Assembly: GCF_002086795.1 (NCBI RefSeq)
Contig: NZ_MVIM01000012.1
Location: 103,239 to 167,238, forward strand
From: Mycolicibacterium tusciae
GTDB taxonomy: Bacteria; Actinomycetota; Actinomycetes; Mycobacteriales; Mycobacteriaceae
Direction of reading: 5' to 3'
Length of the DNA: 64,000 bases
Each line of letters starts with the position of its first letter. Within the stretch, counting starts at the first letter, position 1. A program made the translations under genes and the position numbers. The notes under the pieces were generated by a model that worked only from the letters and a program-made list of their open reading frames with translations, was not told the DNA's origin and ran no database searches. Positions 17,517 through 25,911 of this stretch are shown one piece after another.

Positions 17517-18797
17517 TTAGTTGTTGCTCTGTGGTTTGGGTTGGAAGGGTGTGTACCACCACCATTGGGCGCGTTCGCCGGTGGGTCCGCGGTAGGGCGG
17601 GACGTCGGGTGGGGGTCGAGTGGGTGGTCGGGCCAGTGATCCTGGGCTCAGTGTGTGTCCGTGGCTGTCGGTGACGGTGAGGCTGTCGGCGGGTCCGGTG
17701 ATGGTGATGATCCCGCGGTGGTGGGCGCGGTGGTGGTAGGGGCAGAGCAGCACGAGGTTGTCCAGGTCGGTGGGGCCGCCGTCTTCCCAGTGCTGGATGT
17801 GGTGGGCGTGCAGTCCGCGGGTGGCGCTGCAGCCGGGGACCGCACACGTGGGGTGGCGGTATTCCAGGGCCCGGCGCAGGCGGCGGGTGATGGTGCGGGT
17901 GGCTCGCCCGGCGCCGATGATCTGCCCGTCGCGTTGGAACCACACCTCGCAGGTGGTGTCGCAGGTCAGGCATTGGCGGTCGGCGTCAGACAGCAGCGGG
18001 CCCAGATGCAGGTGGGCGATCTGCTCGGTGATGTCGAGGTGTACCACGACGGTGGTGTGCTGGCCGTGCGGTCGTTGGGCGGCGTCGGTGTCCCAACCGG
18101 ATTCGATCAGGCGCATGAATGCCTCACCGGTGGTCGGGAACGGCGGCGCCACCGCGGCGTTGTCGGTGTCGTGGTCGCGTTTCCATTGGGCGATCGCGGC
18201 GTCGAGATGGGATTGCAAGGCTGCGTCGAAGGTGGCGGCGTCGAGGTGCGACAGGGTGATTTTCCAGGTGGTGGTCTGCTCGTCGCTGCGGGATGTGGTG
18301 ATTGTGGGCCGCGGTGGCGGTTCGGGTTCACGGTCGGGTGGGGTGTCGCGCCAGGGGTCGGGTTCAGGTTCTAGGGGTGGTTCGAGTTTGAGGGCGGTGT
18401 TGAGTTGGTTGACGGTGGCGACTTCGGCCAGGCTCACGTAGTGCGCATCAGATCCTTGGCCGGCTTTCTCGGCGATGATGCCGACCTGGTCCAGCGATAG
18501 CCGGCCTTCGCGCAGGCCCGCCAGGCACAGCGGAAACTGTTCGGCCCGGTGCGCGATCGCGGCGATCTTCTCGGCATTTCTCGACGAGCTTCCGGTTTTC
18601 CACGCCACCAGCGCCGGGATCGAGCGACACCCGGTGATGCCCACCAGGTTGTCGTGGTCCATCTCCGCGACGATGTCCACGATGCGCCCGTCGATGGCGT
18701 TGCGCTGACCCATCAGCTCACCCAACTCGCCGAACAACACCTCCAGCCGATCTTTCGGACGCAACACCCCCGCATCAGGTGTCGTGGTCGTGGACAT
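17517..18797 (-). CDS. DUF222 / HNH endonuclease protein (13E12-repeat type)
   Basis: A 426-residue protein with an N-terminal DUF222 region (about 10-280) and a C-terminal HNH nuclease domain. The latter has CAVPGC, HAHHIQHWEDGG, NLVLLCPYHH, giving the zinc cysteines and the catalytic His. A Pro-rich linker (about 143-165) and Pro-rich tail flank the domains. These genes are multicopy in mycobacteria and in M. tuberculosis form the REP13E12 repeats, which serve as attachment sites for a phage-like element. I see no integrase, terminal repeats or duplicated target beside this copy. Its role is unknown. Confidence 0.85.
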   Translation of the reverse strand: MSTTTTPDAGVLRPKDRLEVLFGELGELMGQRNAIDGRIVDIVAEMDHDNLVGITGCRSIPALVAWKTGSSSRNAEKIAAIAHRAEQFPLCLAGLREGRLSLDQVGIIAEKAGQGSDAHYVSLAEVATVNQLNTALKLEPPLEPEPDPWRDTPPDREPEPPPRPTITTSRSDEQTTTWKITLSHLDAATFDAALQSHLDAAIAQWKRDHDTDNAAVAPPFPTTGEAFMRLIESGWDTDAAQRPHGQHTTVVVHLDITEQIAHLHLGPLLSDADRQCLTCDTTCEVWFQRDGQIIGAGRATRTITRRLRRALEYRHPTCAVPGCSATRGLHAHHIQHWEDGGPTDLDNLVLLCPYHHRAHHRGIITITGPADSLTVTDSHGHTLSPGSLARPPTRPPPDVPPYRGPTGERAQWWWYTPFQPKPQSNN

Positions 18798-18853
18798 GAA
18801 CCCATCAAAACAGCAGGGTCCGACAAGTACAGCGCCCAGAGACGAGGAAAAGC

Positions 18854-19771
18854 TCAGTAGTGGTAGGTGTCCGACGGCGCGGGGATGTGCGCCGGGTCGT
18901 CGACGTCGTCGAACTCCGATTCGTGAATGCCGTAGGACCGAGCGAGGTCGAGGATCTTGTTGGCCCGCGCGATACGCGGCAGGTCGGAGCCGTTGCGGAT
19001 CTCGCCGCCGTCACGTTCGAACTCGGTGAAAAACTCCTTGGCCCAACTGATTTCCTCTGCCGACGGTGACAGTCCCTCGTTCACCGTCGGGCACTGATCG
19101 GGTGTCAGGCAGATCTTGCCCGTCATCCCGAACTCAGCGGACACCGCCGTCGCCTCACTGAGCTTGAGCGCACTCGAACCGACCGTCGGCCCGTCGATCG
19201 CGCTGGGGAGATGCGCCGCCTTGGCCGCGATCGTGAACCGCGACCGCGCATACGCCAGCGTCGTCGGGTTGTCCCCGAAGCCGGTATCCCGTCGAAAATC
19301 ACCGATGCCGAACGCCAGCCGGAATGTGCCCTTGGTGGCGGCGATCTCGGTGATGCGCTCGAGACCGCGCGCCGTCTCCACCAGCGCCACGATCGGCACG
19401 TTCGGCAGTCGCTTGGCGGTTTCGGTCACGTGGTCGACGGACTCCACCATCGCGAGCATCACCCCGCCCGGCGACAACTTGCCCAACGCGTCGAGATCGT
19501 CGGCCCACCACGGCGTGCCGAACCCGTTGACGCGGACCCAGTCACTGTTGCCCTCGCTGAGCCACCGGATGACATTCTCCCGGGCGCCCAGCTTGTCCTT
19601 CGGGGCGACCGCATCCTCGATGTCGAGGACGACGATGTCGGCGCGCGACGCCGCCGCGGGTGCGAAGCGGTCGTACTGCGCGCCGTTGACCAACAGCCAA
19701 CTGCGGGCCAGTACCGGATCGATGCGCGTTCCGTCGCCGGAATCCGAGTGCTCTGCCGTCGCCTGGTCCAT
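18854..19771 (-). CDS. HpcH/HpaI aldolase / citrate lyase beta-like (CitE family)
   Basis: A 305-residue TIM-barrel lyase of the CitE-like family, which cleaves or forms carbon bonds of CoA thioesters or organic acids with Mg. Motifs are the N-terminal SWLLVNGAQYDRF, VLDIEDAVAPKDK (acidic metal ligand), RVNG and VALVETARGL (second acidic ligand region). The ATG at 19771 was chosen; a GTG at 19795 would add eight residues. The exact substrate cannot be named. The next gene upstream, a dienelactone hydrolase, is on the same strand 42 bases away, so they may be co-transcribed. Confidence 0.82.
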   Translation of the reverse strand: MDQATAEHSDSGDGTRIDPVLARSWLLVNGAQYDRFAPAAASRADIVVLDIEDAVAPKDKLGARENVIRWLSEGNSDWVRVNGFGTPWWADDLDALGKLSPGGVMLAMVESVDHVTETAKRLPNVPIVALVETARGLERITEIAATKGTFRLAFGIGDFRRDTGFGDNPTTLAYARSRFTIAAKAAHLPSAIDGPTVGSSALKLSEATAVSAEFGMTGKICLTPDQCPTVNEGLSPSAEEISWAKEFFTEFERDGGEIRNGSDLPRIARANKILDLARSYGIHESEFDDVDDPAHIPAPSDTYHY

Positions 19772-19813
19772 GCGTTCATCGTGGCGCACCCGCACCCACC
19801 GGCGCTACGGGGG

Positions 19814-20560
19814 TCAGCCCAGGTGCGTGCCGAAGAACGACTCCATGGCGTCCCAGTGCCGTTTGGCCGCCGCCTTGTCATACGGCCCGTTGTCAGGTAC
19901 GGCGAAGCCGTGCCCGGCCGCGTACCACTCGATCGTGTGCTCGACGTCGGCGGCGGTGAGCGCCTTGTCCAGGGTTTCAGCTGCTTCCGGGGTGAAGGAC
20001 GCGTCGTTCTCGGCGCCGCCGACGTAGACGGCCGCTTTCATTTGATCGGCGAGCAGGTGCGGGCTGCCGGGGTCGTCGGCCGCCAGACCGCCGCCGTGGA
20101 ATGACATCGCCGCGGCGACACGCTCCGGCACACGACCCGCGACCACGAGCGACGTCCGCCCGCCCATGCAGTATCCGGTGGTGCCATACGCCTCGCCGGT
20201 GACCTCCGGCCGTGCGGACAGGTAGTCGAAGAAGGCCTTCGCGTCGGCGGCCATGATGTCGGGCGTCACCTTCGAGATCATCGAGAACAGCCGCTTGCGC
20301 TCGTTCTCGTCGCTGAACACCGACGCCATCTCGAACGGGGCCCAGTCGCCGTCGCGGTAGTACACATCGGGCACCAGGACGGCGAAGCCGTAGGCGGCCA
20401 GCTGGTCGCCCATCTCGCGGAAGGTTTGGCGCGCCCCGCCGGCGTCGGGGTACATGACGATTCCCGGCCACGGGCCAGCAAAATCCGAGCCCTCGGGAGT
20501 GTGCAACGTCACCGGGCAGGTCCCGTCGGCGGTCGTGATGGAGTCGGTGGTTGTCGGCAT
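19814..20560 (-). CDS. dienelactone hydrolase family protein (Rv2765-like)
   Basis: An alpha/beta hydrolase of 248 residues. The nucleophile is a cysteine in GYCMGG (near residue 127), as in dienelactone hydrolases, with an acidic residue in GGAENDASF and the histidine in AAGHGFAV completing the triad. No signal peptide. The ATG at 20560 is preceded, on the minus strand, by TAGAAC ending eight bases upstream, a possible leaderless promoter. It is divergent from thyA, as is Rv2765 in M. tuberculosis. Confidence 0.88.
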   Translation of the reverse strand: MPTTTDSITTADGTCPVTLHTPEGSDFAGPWPGIVMYPDAGGARQTFREMGDQLAAYGFAVLVPDVYYRDGDWAPFEMASVFSDENERKRLFSMISKVTPDIMAADAKAFFDYLSARPEVTGEAYGTTGYCMGGRTSLVVAGRVPERVAAAMSFHGGGLAADDPGSPHLLADQMKAAVYVGGAENDASFTPEAAETLDKALTAADVEHTIEWYAAGHGFAVPDNGPYDKAAAKRHWDAMESFFGTHLG

Positions 20561-20590
20561 GCCTTCGGTTCTACTCCTGCCCTCTGGACG

Positions 20591-20596
20591 TAAGCT
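20591..20596 (+). promoter_or_regulatory. -10 element TAAGCT for thyA (leaderless)
   Basis: TAAGCT ends seven bases before the GTG of thyA. No Shine-Dalgarno sequence is present between them. Confidence 0.55.
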
Positions 20597-20602
20597 GACC
20601 GA

Positions 20603-21415
20603 GTGCCGGTCACTGGGTCTATAAGCACGCCGTATGAGGACCTCCTTCGCCTGGTTTTCGAGCGTGGGACAGCGAAATCGGACCGCACCGGCACCGGCAC
20701 CCGCAGCCTGTTCGGCCACCAGATGCGCTACGACCTGACGGCGGGCTTCCCGCTGCTCACCACCAAGAAAGTGCACACAAAATCGATCATCTACGAGCTG
20801 TTGTGGTTCCTGCGCGGCGACTCGAACGTGCGCTGGCTACAGGAGCACGGCGTCACGATCTGGGACGAATGGGCTTCTCCGACAGGCGATCTGGGGCCGG
20901 TATACGGGGTGCAGTGGCGGTCGTGGCCCACCCCGTCTGGTGACCACATCGACCAGATCAGTGCGGCGCTCGAGCTGCTCAAGTCGGATCCGGATTCGCG
21001 CCGCAACATCGTGTCGGCCTGGAACGTCGGCGAGATCCCGCAGATGGCCCTGCCTCCATGTCACGCGTTCTTTCAGTTCTACGTGGCCGACGGCCGGCTG
21101 AGCTGTCAGCTCTACCAGCGCAGCGCCGACCTGTTCCTCGGCGTTCCCTTCAACATCGCCAGCTACGCGCTGCTCACCCACATGATGGCCGCCCAGGCCG
21201 GGCTCGAGGTGGGGGAGTTCATCTGGACCGGCGGTGACTGCCACATCTACGACAATCACCTCGCGCAGGTCACCGAACAGCTGAGCCGCGAGGCGCGGCC
21301 CTATCCGGAACTTGTGCTCGCACCGCGTGATTCGATCTTCGACTACACCTACGACGACATCGTGATCAAGAATTACGACCCGCACCCGGCGATCAGGGCG
21401 CCCGTGGCTGTATGA
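20603..21415 (+). CDS. thyA: thymidylate synthase ThyA
   Basis: Methylates dUMP to dTMP using methylenetetrahydrofolate and releases dihydrofolate. The 270-residue protein has the nucleophile near residue 153 in PPCHAFFQFYV, the dUMP-binding QRSADLFLGVPFN, and RTGTGTRSLFG near the N-terminus. It starts at GTG 20603 without a ribosome binding site. It overlaps dfrA by four bases, so the dihydrofolate it makes is recycled by the next gene product. The window also holds thyX, so both routes to dTMP are present. Confidence 0.97.
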   Translation: MPVTGSISTPYEDLLRLVFERGTAKSDRTGTGTRSLFGHQMRYDLTAGFPLLTTKKVHTKSIIYELLWFLRGDSNVRWLQEHGVTIWDEWASPTGDLGPVYGVQWRSWPTPSGDHIDQISAALELLKSDPDSRRNIVSAWNVGEIPQMALPPCHAFFQFYVADGRLSCQLYQRSADLFLGVPFNIASYALLTHMMAAQAGLEVGEFIWTGGDCHIYDNHLAQVTEQLSREARPYPELVLAPRDSIFDYTYDDIVIKNYDPHPAIRAPVAV

Positions 21416-21897
21416 CGACGGTGGGGCTGATCTGGGCCCAGTCGACTTCCGGTGTCATCGGTCGCCGGGGAGGTATTCCGTGGCGGCTGCCCGAGGACCA
21501 GGCCCGCTTCAAAGAGCTCACGATGGGGCGCACCGTCGTGATGGGGAGACTGACCTGGGAGTCGCTGCCCGCGAAGGTGCGGCCGCTGCCGGGCCGCAGA
21601 AATGTCGTACTGACCCGGCAAGCTGACTACATGGCTGACGGTGCGCACGTGGTTCCCCTGCTTCAGGACGCTCTGACCGACGACATGACCTGGGTGATCG
21701 GCGGTGAACAGATTTACACGCTGGCGCTCCCGCTCGCGACGCGGTGCGAGGTCACCGAGGTGGAGATCGACCTGCCCCGCCACGACGGTGATGCGGTGGC
21801 GCCCACGCTGGACGAACAGTGGATAGGCACCGAAGGGGAGTGGCTCACCAGTTCCTCCGGTCTGCGCTATCGGTTCTTCAGCTACGTTCGCCCGTGA
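21412..21897 (+). CDS. dfrA: dihydrofolate reductase
   Basis: Reduces dihydrofolate to tetrahydrofolate with NADPH and is the trimethoprim target. The 161-residue protein has GLIWAQSTSGVIG, the catalytic acidic residue in WRLPEDQARF near residue 27, VVMGRLTWESLP, and VIGGEQIY. The ATG sits in the four-base overlap ATGA with thyA. Its own stop overlaps the GTG of the next gene. This thyA-dfrA pair is conserved in mycobacteria. Confidence 0.97.
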   Translation: MTTVGLIWAQSTSGVIGRRGGIPWRLPEDQARFKELTMGRTVVMGRLTWESLPAKVRPLPGRRNVVLTRQADYMADGAHVVPLLQDALTDDMTWVIGGEQIYTLALPLATRCEVTEVEIDLPRHDGDAVAPTLDEQWIGTEGEWLTSSSGLRYRFFSYVRP

Positions 21898-23105
21898 GCA
21901 CGCTGACCTCGGCACAGGCGCGCAGGATCGCCGTCGCGGCCCAGGGCTTCGCCGAACCGCGACCGAGCGGGGCGTTGACGCGCGCACACCTGCGTCGGCT
22001 GATCTCGCGGATCCAAGTGCTGCAACTGGATTCGGTGTCGGTGGCGGTGCGCGCCCACTACGCGCCGGTGTTCAGCAGGCTCGGCCCCTACGACCGCGAC
22101 GTGCTGGATCGTGCGGCGTGGAGCCACAGCACCCGCTCGCCACGCCTGCTGGTCGAATATTGGGCGCACGAGGCCGCGCTGATGGCGGTGGACGACTGGC
22201 CGCTGATGCGGTGGCGCATGCGCGAGTACACGCATGGCCGCTGGGGCAAGGAGATCGTCAAGAGGAACGGACGGCTGGCCGACGACATCGTCGCCGCCAT
22301 CGCCGAACTCGGACCGTCGACCGCCGGTCAGATCGAAGCGCACCTCGGCGCCGACCAGCGCGGCCGCAAGGGCCCGTGGTGGGACCGCAGCGACACGAAG
22401 TGGGTGACGGAGGCGTTGTGGTCGGCTGGCGTGCTGACCACGGCCACCCGCATCGGGTTCGCCCGCCACTACGACCTCACCGAGCGGGTGTTGCCGCCGG
22501 AGGTCGTGGCACGGGAGGTTGACGACGATGAGGCGCTGCGCGAGCTGATGCGGCGGGCCGCCGGCGCGCTCGGCATCGGCACGGAAGCCGACATCCGGGA
22601 CTACTTCCGGCTGTCGCCGAAACTGTCCAAACCGGCGCTCGCCAAGCTCGTCGCCGACGGGGAACTGGAGCAGGTCGAGGTCGACGGTTGGGCGGCGCCG
22701 GCGTACCTGCGTGCGGGTCAGATCGTGCCCCGGCGCGACCGTGGCACGGCGCTGCTGTGCCCGTTCGACCCGTTGATCTTCTTCCGGCCGCGCGTGGAGC
22801 GGCTGTGGGAATTCCATTACCGCATCGAGATTTACACGCCCGCCCCCAAGCGCCAGTTCGGGTACTACGTATGGCCGTTTCTGCTCGACGGCAGACTTGT
22901 CGGCCGCGTCGACCTGAAGGCCGATCGTGCGCAGGGGACGCTCTACGTCGTCGGTGCATTCGCCGAAGACGGGGAGCAGCCGACGCGCCTGGCGGCGCCG
23001 TTGGCCGCGGAATTGCAGACCATGGCGGCGTGGCTGGGGCTGACCGACGTCACGGTGGGCAAGCGGGGTGACCTGGTGACCCCCCTCAAGCAAGCGCTGC
23101 GCTGA
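21894..23105 (+). CDS. winged-helix protein of the YcaQ/AlkZ DNA glycosylase family (HTH_42)
   Basis: A 403-residue member of the HTH_42 family, which includes YcaQ and AlkZ, glycosylases that unhook interstrand crosslinks. The N-terminal IQVLQLDSVSV carries a Q-x-D motif (QLD), the catalytic pattern of YcaQ-type enzymes. Several winged-helix repeats follow, then a beta-rich domain with LLCPFDPLIFFRPRVERLWEF near residue 283. The GTG overlaps the dfrA stop by four bases. Coupling of a crosslink-repair enzyme to thyA-dfrA is suggestive of nucleotide-stress repair, but that is inference. Confidence 0.85.
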   Translation: MSTLTSAQARRIAVAAQGFAEPRPSGALTRAHLRRLISRIQVLQLDSVSVAVRAHYAPVFSRLGPYDRDVLDRAAWSHSTRSPRLLVEYWAHEAALMAVDDWPLMRWRMREYTHGRWGKEIVKRNGRLADDIVAAIAELGPSTAGQIEAHLGADQRGRKGPWWDRSDTKWVTEALWSAGVLTTATRIGFARHYDLTERVLPPEVVAREVDDDEALRELMRRAAGALGIGTEADIRDYFRLSPKLSKPALAKLVADGELEQVEVDGWAAPAYLRAGQIVPRRDRGTALLCPFDPLIFFRPRVERLWEFHYRIEIYTPAPKRQFGYYVWPFLLDGRLVGRVDLKADRAQGTLYVVGAFAEDGEQPTRLAAPLAAELQTMAAWLGLTDVTVGKRGDLVTPLKQALR

Positions 23106-23120
23106 TCGACTGTCGGGTAA

Positions 23121-23150
23121 TGTCACGCTGTCAGCCCCGACGGCGTGACA
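23121..23150. terminator. bidirectional hairpin between convergent genes
   Basis: TGTCACGC (23121-23128) pairs perfectly with GCGTGACA (23143-23150) around a 14-base loop. It lies between the stop of the YcaQ-like gene and the convergent deaminase stop. Confidence 0.5.
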
Positions 23151-23177
23151 CAATCCGACGCTCGAGCTTAGGTGTCG

Positions 23178-23765
23178 TCAGTTGAACGGAATGTCGTTGT
23201 CGGCCTTGGAGTCTTGATACTGCTGTGACAGTCCGGCGTATACATCGCGGATGCACCGATCCTGCTCGAGCAACCGGCTGCGCAGCGGCTCGGGTTCCGC
23301 GTCGACGAGGTCGCGGATCGACCGTCCGGTCCAGAACGCGTTGGTGTGCCGGTAGTTGCCGTCCTCGACGCCGAAGACCTCTTGGAGGATCTTCAGGTCG
23401 TGGGGGATGCCGAATGCGTCGCGCGAATCCTGATAGGTGAAGAAGTAGTAGAAGTTGTCGAACCCCGCCCACGTGATGGCCGACAGGCACAGGGGGCAGG
23501 GTTCATGAGTGGATAAAAAAACCAGTTCGCGCGTGGCCGGGCGGTCGGGCAGTTCGTAGAACTGGTTGAGGGTGCTGATCTCGCCGTGCAGCAGCGGATT
23601 GTCCGTCTCGCTGTTCGTGCCGCACAGCACCAGCGACATATCGGATTTACGGAGCAATGCGGCGCCGAACACTTTGTTGCCCGCCGCGACACCACGCTCG
23701 GTCATCGGCAGGATGTCGCGTTCCATCACATCGAGAAGACGCGATGCCACGGTCGACCCTGCCAT
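23178..23765 (-). CDS. nucleoside deaminase-fold protein
   Basis: A 195-residue protein of the zinc-dependent cytidine/deoxycytidylate deaminase superfamily. The zinc and proton-shuttle motifs are HGE (LLHGEISTL near residue 60) and PCPLC (EPCPLCLSAITW near 88-100). The C-terminal half beyond residue 120 is unusual for tRNA or guanine deaminases, so the substrate is uncertain. On the minus strand TAGGGT (23777-23772) ends seven bases before the ATG, so the transcript is probably leaderless. Confidence 0.8.
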   Translation of the reverse strand: MAGSTVASRLLDVMERDILPMTERGVAAGNKVFGAALLRKSDMSLVLCGTNSETDNPLLHGEISTLNQFYELPDRPATRELVFLSTHEPCPLCLSAITWAGFDNFYYFFTYQDSRDAFGIPHDLKILQEVFGVEDGNYRHTNAFWTGRSIRDLVDAEPEPLRSRLLEQDRCIRDVYAGLSQQYQDSKADNDIPFN

Positions 23766-23800
23766 GGCGTCACCCTAGCGCCGACGGCGGCGGCAGAAGG

Positions 23801-24100
23801 TCAGACGCAGTCCGCGCACACCAGTCTGTCGCCAGACTGCAGCGCGAGCCTGTTGCGGTGCTGCACCAGGAAGCAACTGGAGCAGGTGAATTCGTTGGCC
23901 TGCTTCGGGATCACCCGAACGGTGAGCTCTTCACCCGACAGATCGATGTCGGGCAGGTCGATCGCGTCTACGGCATCACCGTCATCGACATCGAGCACCG
24001 CCACGTCGACCTTGTCGCGCCGGCGCGCGGCGATCTCCTCCAGAGACTGGTCGCCTTCGTCCGTGTTCTGGGTACGGGGCGCGTCGTAATCAGTGGGCAT
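23801..24100 (-). CDS. DUF4193 zinc-ribbon protein
   Basis: A 99-residue acidic protein of the actinobacterial DUF4193 family. The first two thirds are rich in Asp and Glu (about residues 10-60), and the end carries CSSC and CADC pairs that form a zinc ribbon. The ATG at 24100 follows GGAGGGAGAG, a strong ribosome binding site; an earlier start would add a stretch with no support. Function unknown. It is divergent from thyX. Confidence 0.8.
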   Translation of the reverse strand: MPTDYDAPRTQNTDEGDQSLEEIAARRRDKVDVAVLDVDDGDAVDAIDLPDIDLSGEELTVRVIPKQANEFTCSSCFLVQHRNRLALQSGDRLVCADCV

Positions 24101-24219
24101 CGGCCACTCTCCCTCCAAGTCCGGTGCTGCGTTAAACGCCGACCGAGGACCGCATAATTCCCCTCCGATCCGCAGCCCAAACGCGCACGTCAGTCCCAAC
24201 CGTGACGAGGCGCTCGCGC

Positions 24220-24225
24220 TAGGGT
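24220..24225 (+). promoter_or_regulatory. -10 element TAGGGT for thyX (leaderless)
   Basis: TAGGGT ends six bases before the thyX GTG, with no room for a leader or ribosome binding site. Confidence 0.5.
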
Positions 24226-24230
24226 GAGCC

Positions 24231-24983
24231 GTGGCCGAGATCGCGCCGTTGCGCGTACAGCTGATCGCCAGGACGGAGTTCGCGGCGCCGCCTGACGTGC
24301 CGTGGAGTACGGACGCCGAGGGCGGGCCCGCGTTGGTGGAGTTCGCCGGCCGTGCGTGCTATCAGAGCTGGTCAAAGCCCAATCCGCGGACCGCGACCAA
24401 TGCCGCCTATCTGCGGCACATCATCGACGTCGGTCACTTCTCGGTGCTTGAACACGCGTCGGTGTCCTTCTACATCACCGGGGTCTCGCGGTCGTGCACC
24501 CACGAGCTGATTCGGCACCGCCATTTCTCCTATTCGCAACTGTCGCAGCGCTATGTCCCCGAGCACGACGCGCAGGTCGTCATGCCACCCGGTATCGAGA
24601 ACGATCCCGAACTCGAAGAGATCCTCACCGCTGCCGCCGACGCCAGCCGCGCGACGTACACCGAACTGCTGGGCAGGTTGGAGGCTCGGCTCGCGGACGA
24701 GCCGAACGCCGTACTTCGACGTAAGCAGGCCCGACAGGCTGCCCGGGCGGTGCTGCCCAACGCCACCGAGACCCGCATCGTCGTCACCGGCAATTACCGC
24801 GCGTGGCGGCATTTCATCGCGATGCGCGCCAGCGAGCACGCCGACATCGAGATTCGCCGGCTGGCCATCGAATGTCTGCGCCAATTGATCGAGGTCGCAC
24901 CGCAGGCGTTCTCCGACTTCGAGATCTATGCGCTGGCTGACGGCACGGAGGTGGCAACCAGCCCGCTAGCCACAGAGGCGTGA
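24231..24983 (+). CDS. thyX: flavin-dependent thymidylate synthase ThyX
   Basis: Makes dTMP with FAD and NADPH and releases tetrahydrofolate directly, so it does not need dihydrofolate reductase. The 250-residue protein carries the ThyX signature RHRHFSYSQLSQR near residues 95-107 (family pattern RHRxxSxxxxSxR), and further FAD-binding residues in VLPNATETRIVVTGNYRAWRHF, quoted here in part as NYRAWRHF near 190. It is 26 bases upstream of dapA, as in M. tuberculosis. Confidence 0.96.
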   Translation: MAEIAPLRVQLIARTEFAAPPDVPWSTDAEGGPALVEFAGRACYQSWSKPNPRTATNAAYLRHIIDVGHFSVLEHASVSFYITGVSRSCTHELIRHRHFSYSQLSQRYVPEHDAQVVMPPGIENDPELEEILTAAADASRATYTELLGRLEARLADEPNAVLRRKQARQAARAVLPNATETRIVVTGNYRAWRHFIAMRASEHADIEIRRLAIECLRQLIEVAPQAFSDFEIYALADGTEVATSPLATEA

Positions 24984-25008
24984 CCCCGAGCGGGTAATCT
25001 CACTGTTC

Positions 25009-25911
25009 GTGAGTACCGGCGGATTCGACGTGACGGCCCAGTTGGGCACCGTGCTGACCGCGATGGCTACCCCGTTCAAGCCCGACGGCACCCTGGACAC
25101 CGACACCGCGGTCCGGCTGGCGACCCGCCTGATCGACGCGGGCTGCGATGGCCTGGTGCTGTCCGGCACCACCGGTGAGTCGCCGACGACGACGGACGGC
25201 GAGAAGCTGACGTTGCTGCGGGCCGTACTCGAGGCGGTCGGGGACCGTGCCCGCATCATCGCCGGCGCCGGAACGTACGACACCGAGCACAGCATCGAGC
25301 TCGCCAGAGCCTGCCACGGCGAGGGTGCGCACGGCCTGCTGATCGTGACGCCGTACTACTCACGTCCGCCGCAGGCCGGGCTGGTCGCACATTTCACCGC
25401 GGTCGCCGACGCCACGCCGCTGCCGGTGGTGCTGTACGACATTCCGCCGCGCTCCGCCATCCCGATCGAATGGGACACCATCCGGACGCTGGCCACCCAT
25501 CCCAACATCGTGGCGATCAAGGATGCCAAGGGAGATCTGCACGGCGGCGGGCAGATCATCGCCGAGACGGGGCTGGCCTACTACTCCGGTGACGACGCGC
25601 TGAACCTGCCGTGGCTGGCGATGGGCGCCGTCGGGTTCATCAGCGTATGGGGCCACGTGGCGGCGAGTCAGCTGCGGGACATGTTGTCGGCGTTCAACTC
25701 CGGCGATGTCGCGACGGCACGCAAGATCAACGTCACGCTCGGACCGCTGGCCGACGCACAGGCACGTCTGGGCGGTGTGACGCTCGCCAAGGAGGGGCTG
25801 AGACTGCAGGGTTTCGAGGCCGGCAACCCGCGGCTGCCGCAGATACCGGCGACACCGGACCAGATCGACGAGCTAGCCGCAGATATGCGGGCCGCCACGG
25901 TGCTGCGCTAG
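25009..25911 (+). CDS. dapA: 4-hydroxy-tetrahydrodipicolinate synthase
   Basis: Condenses pyruvate and aspartate semialdehyde, the first committed step to diaminopimelate and lysine. The 300-residue TIM-barrel protein has GTTGESPT near residue 52, the catalytic tyrosine in TPYYSRPPQ, and the Schiff-base lysine in VAIKDAKGD near residue 171. TAATCT (24995-25000) could drive it independently of thyX. Its TAG shares a base with the GTG of the RNase J gene. Confidence 0.96.
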   Translation: MSTGGFDVTAQLGTVLTAMATPFKPDGTLDTDTAVRLATRLIDAGCDGLVLSGTTGESPTTTDGEKLTLLRAVLEAVGDRARIIAGAGTYDTEHSIELARACHGEGAHGLLIVTPYYSRPPQAGLVAHFTAVADATPLPVVLYDIPPRSAIPIEWDTIRTLATHPNIVAIKDAKGDLHGGGQIIAETGLAYYSGDDALNLPWLAMGAVGFISVWGHVAASQLRDMLSAFNSGDVATARKINVTLGPLADAQARLGGVTLAKEGLRLQGFEAGNPRLPQIPATPDQIDELAADMRAATVLR

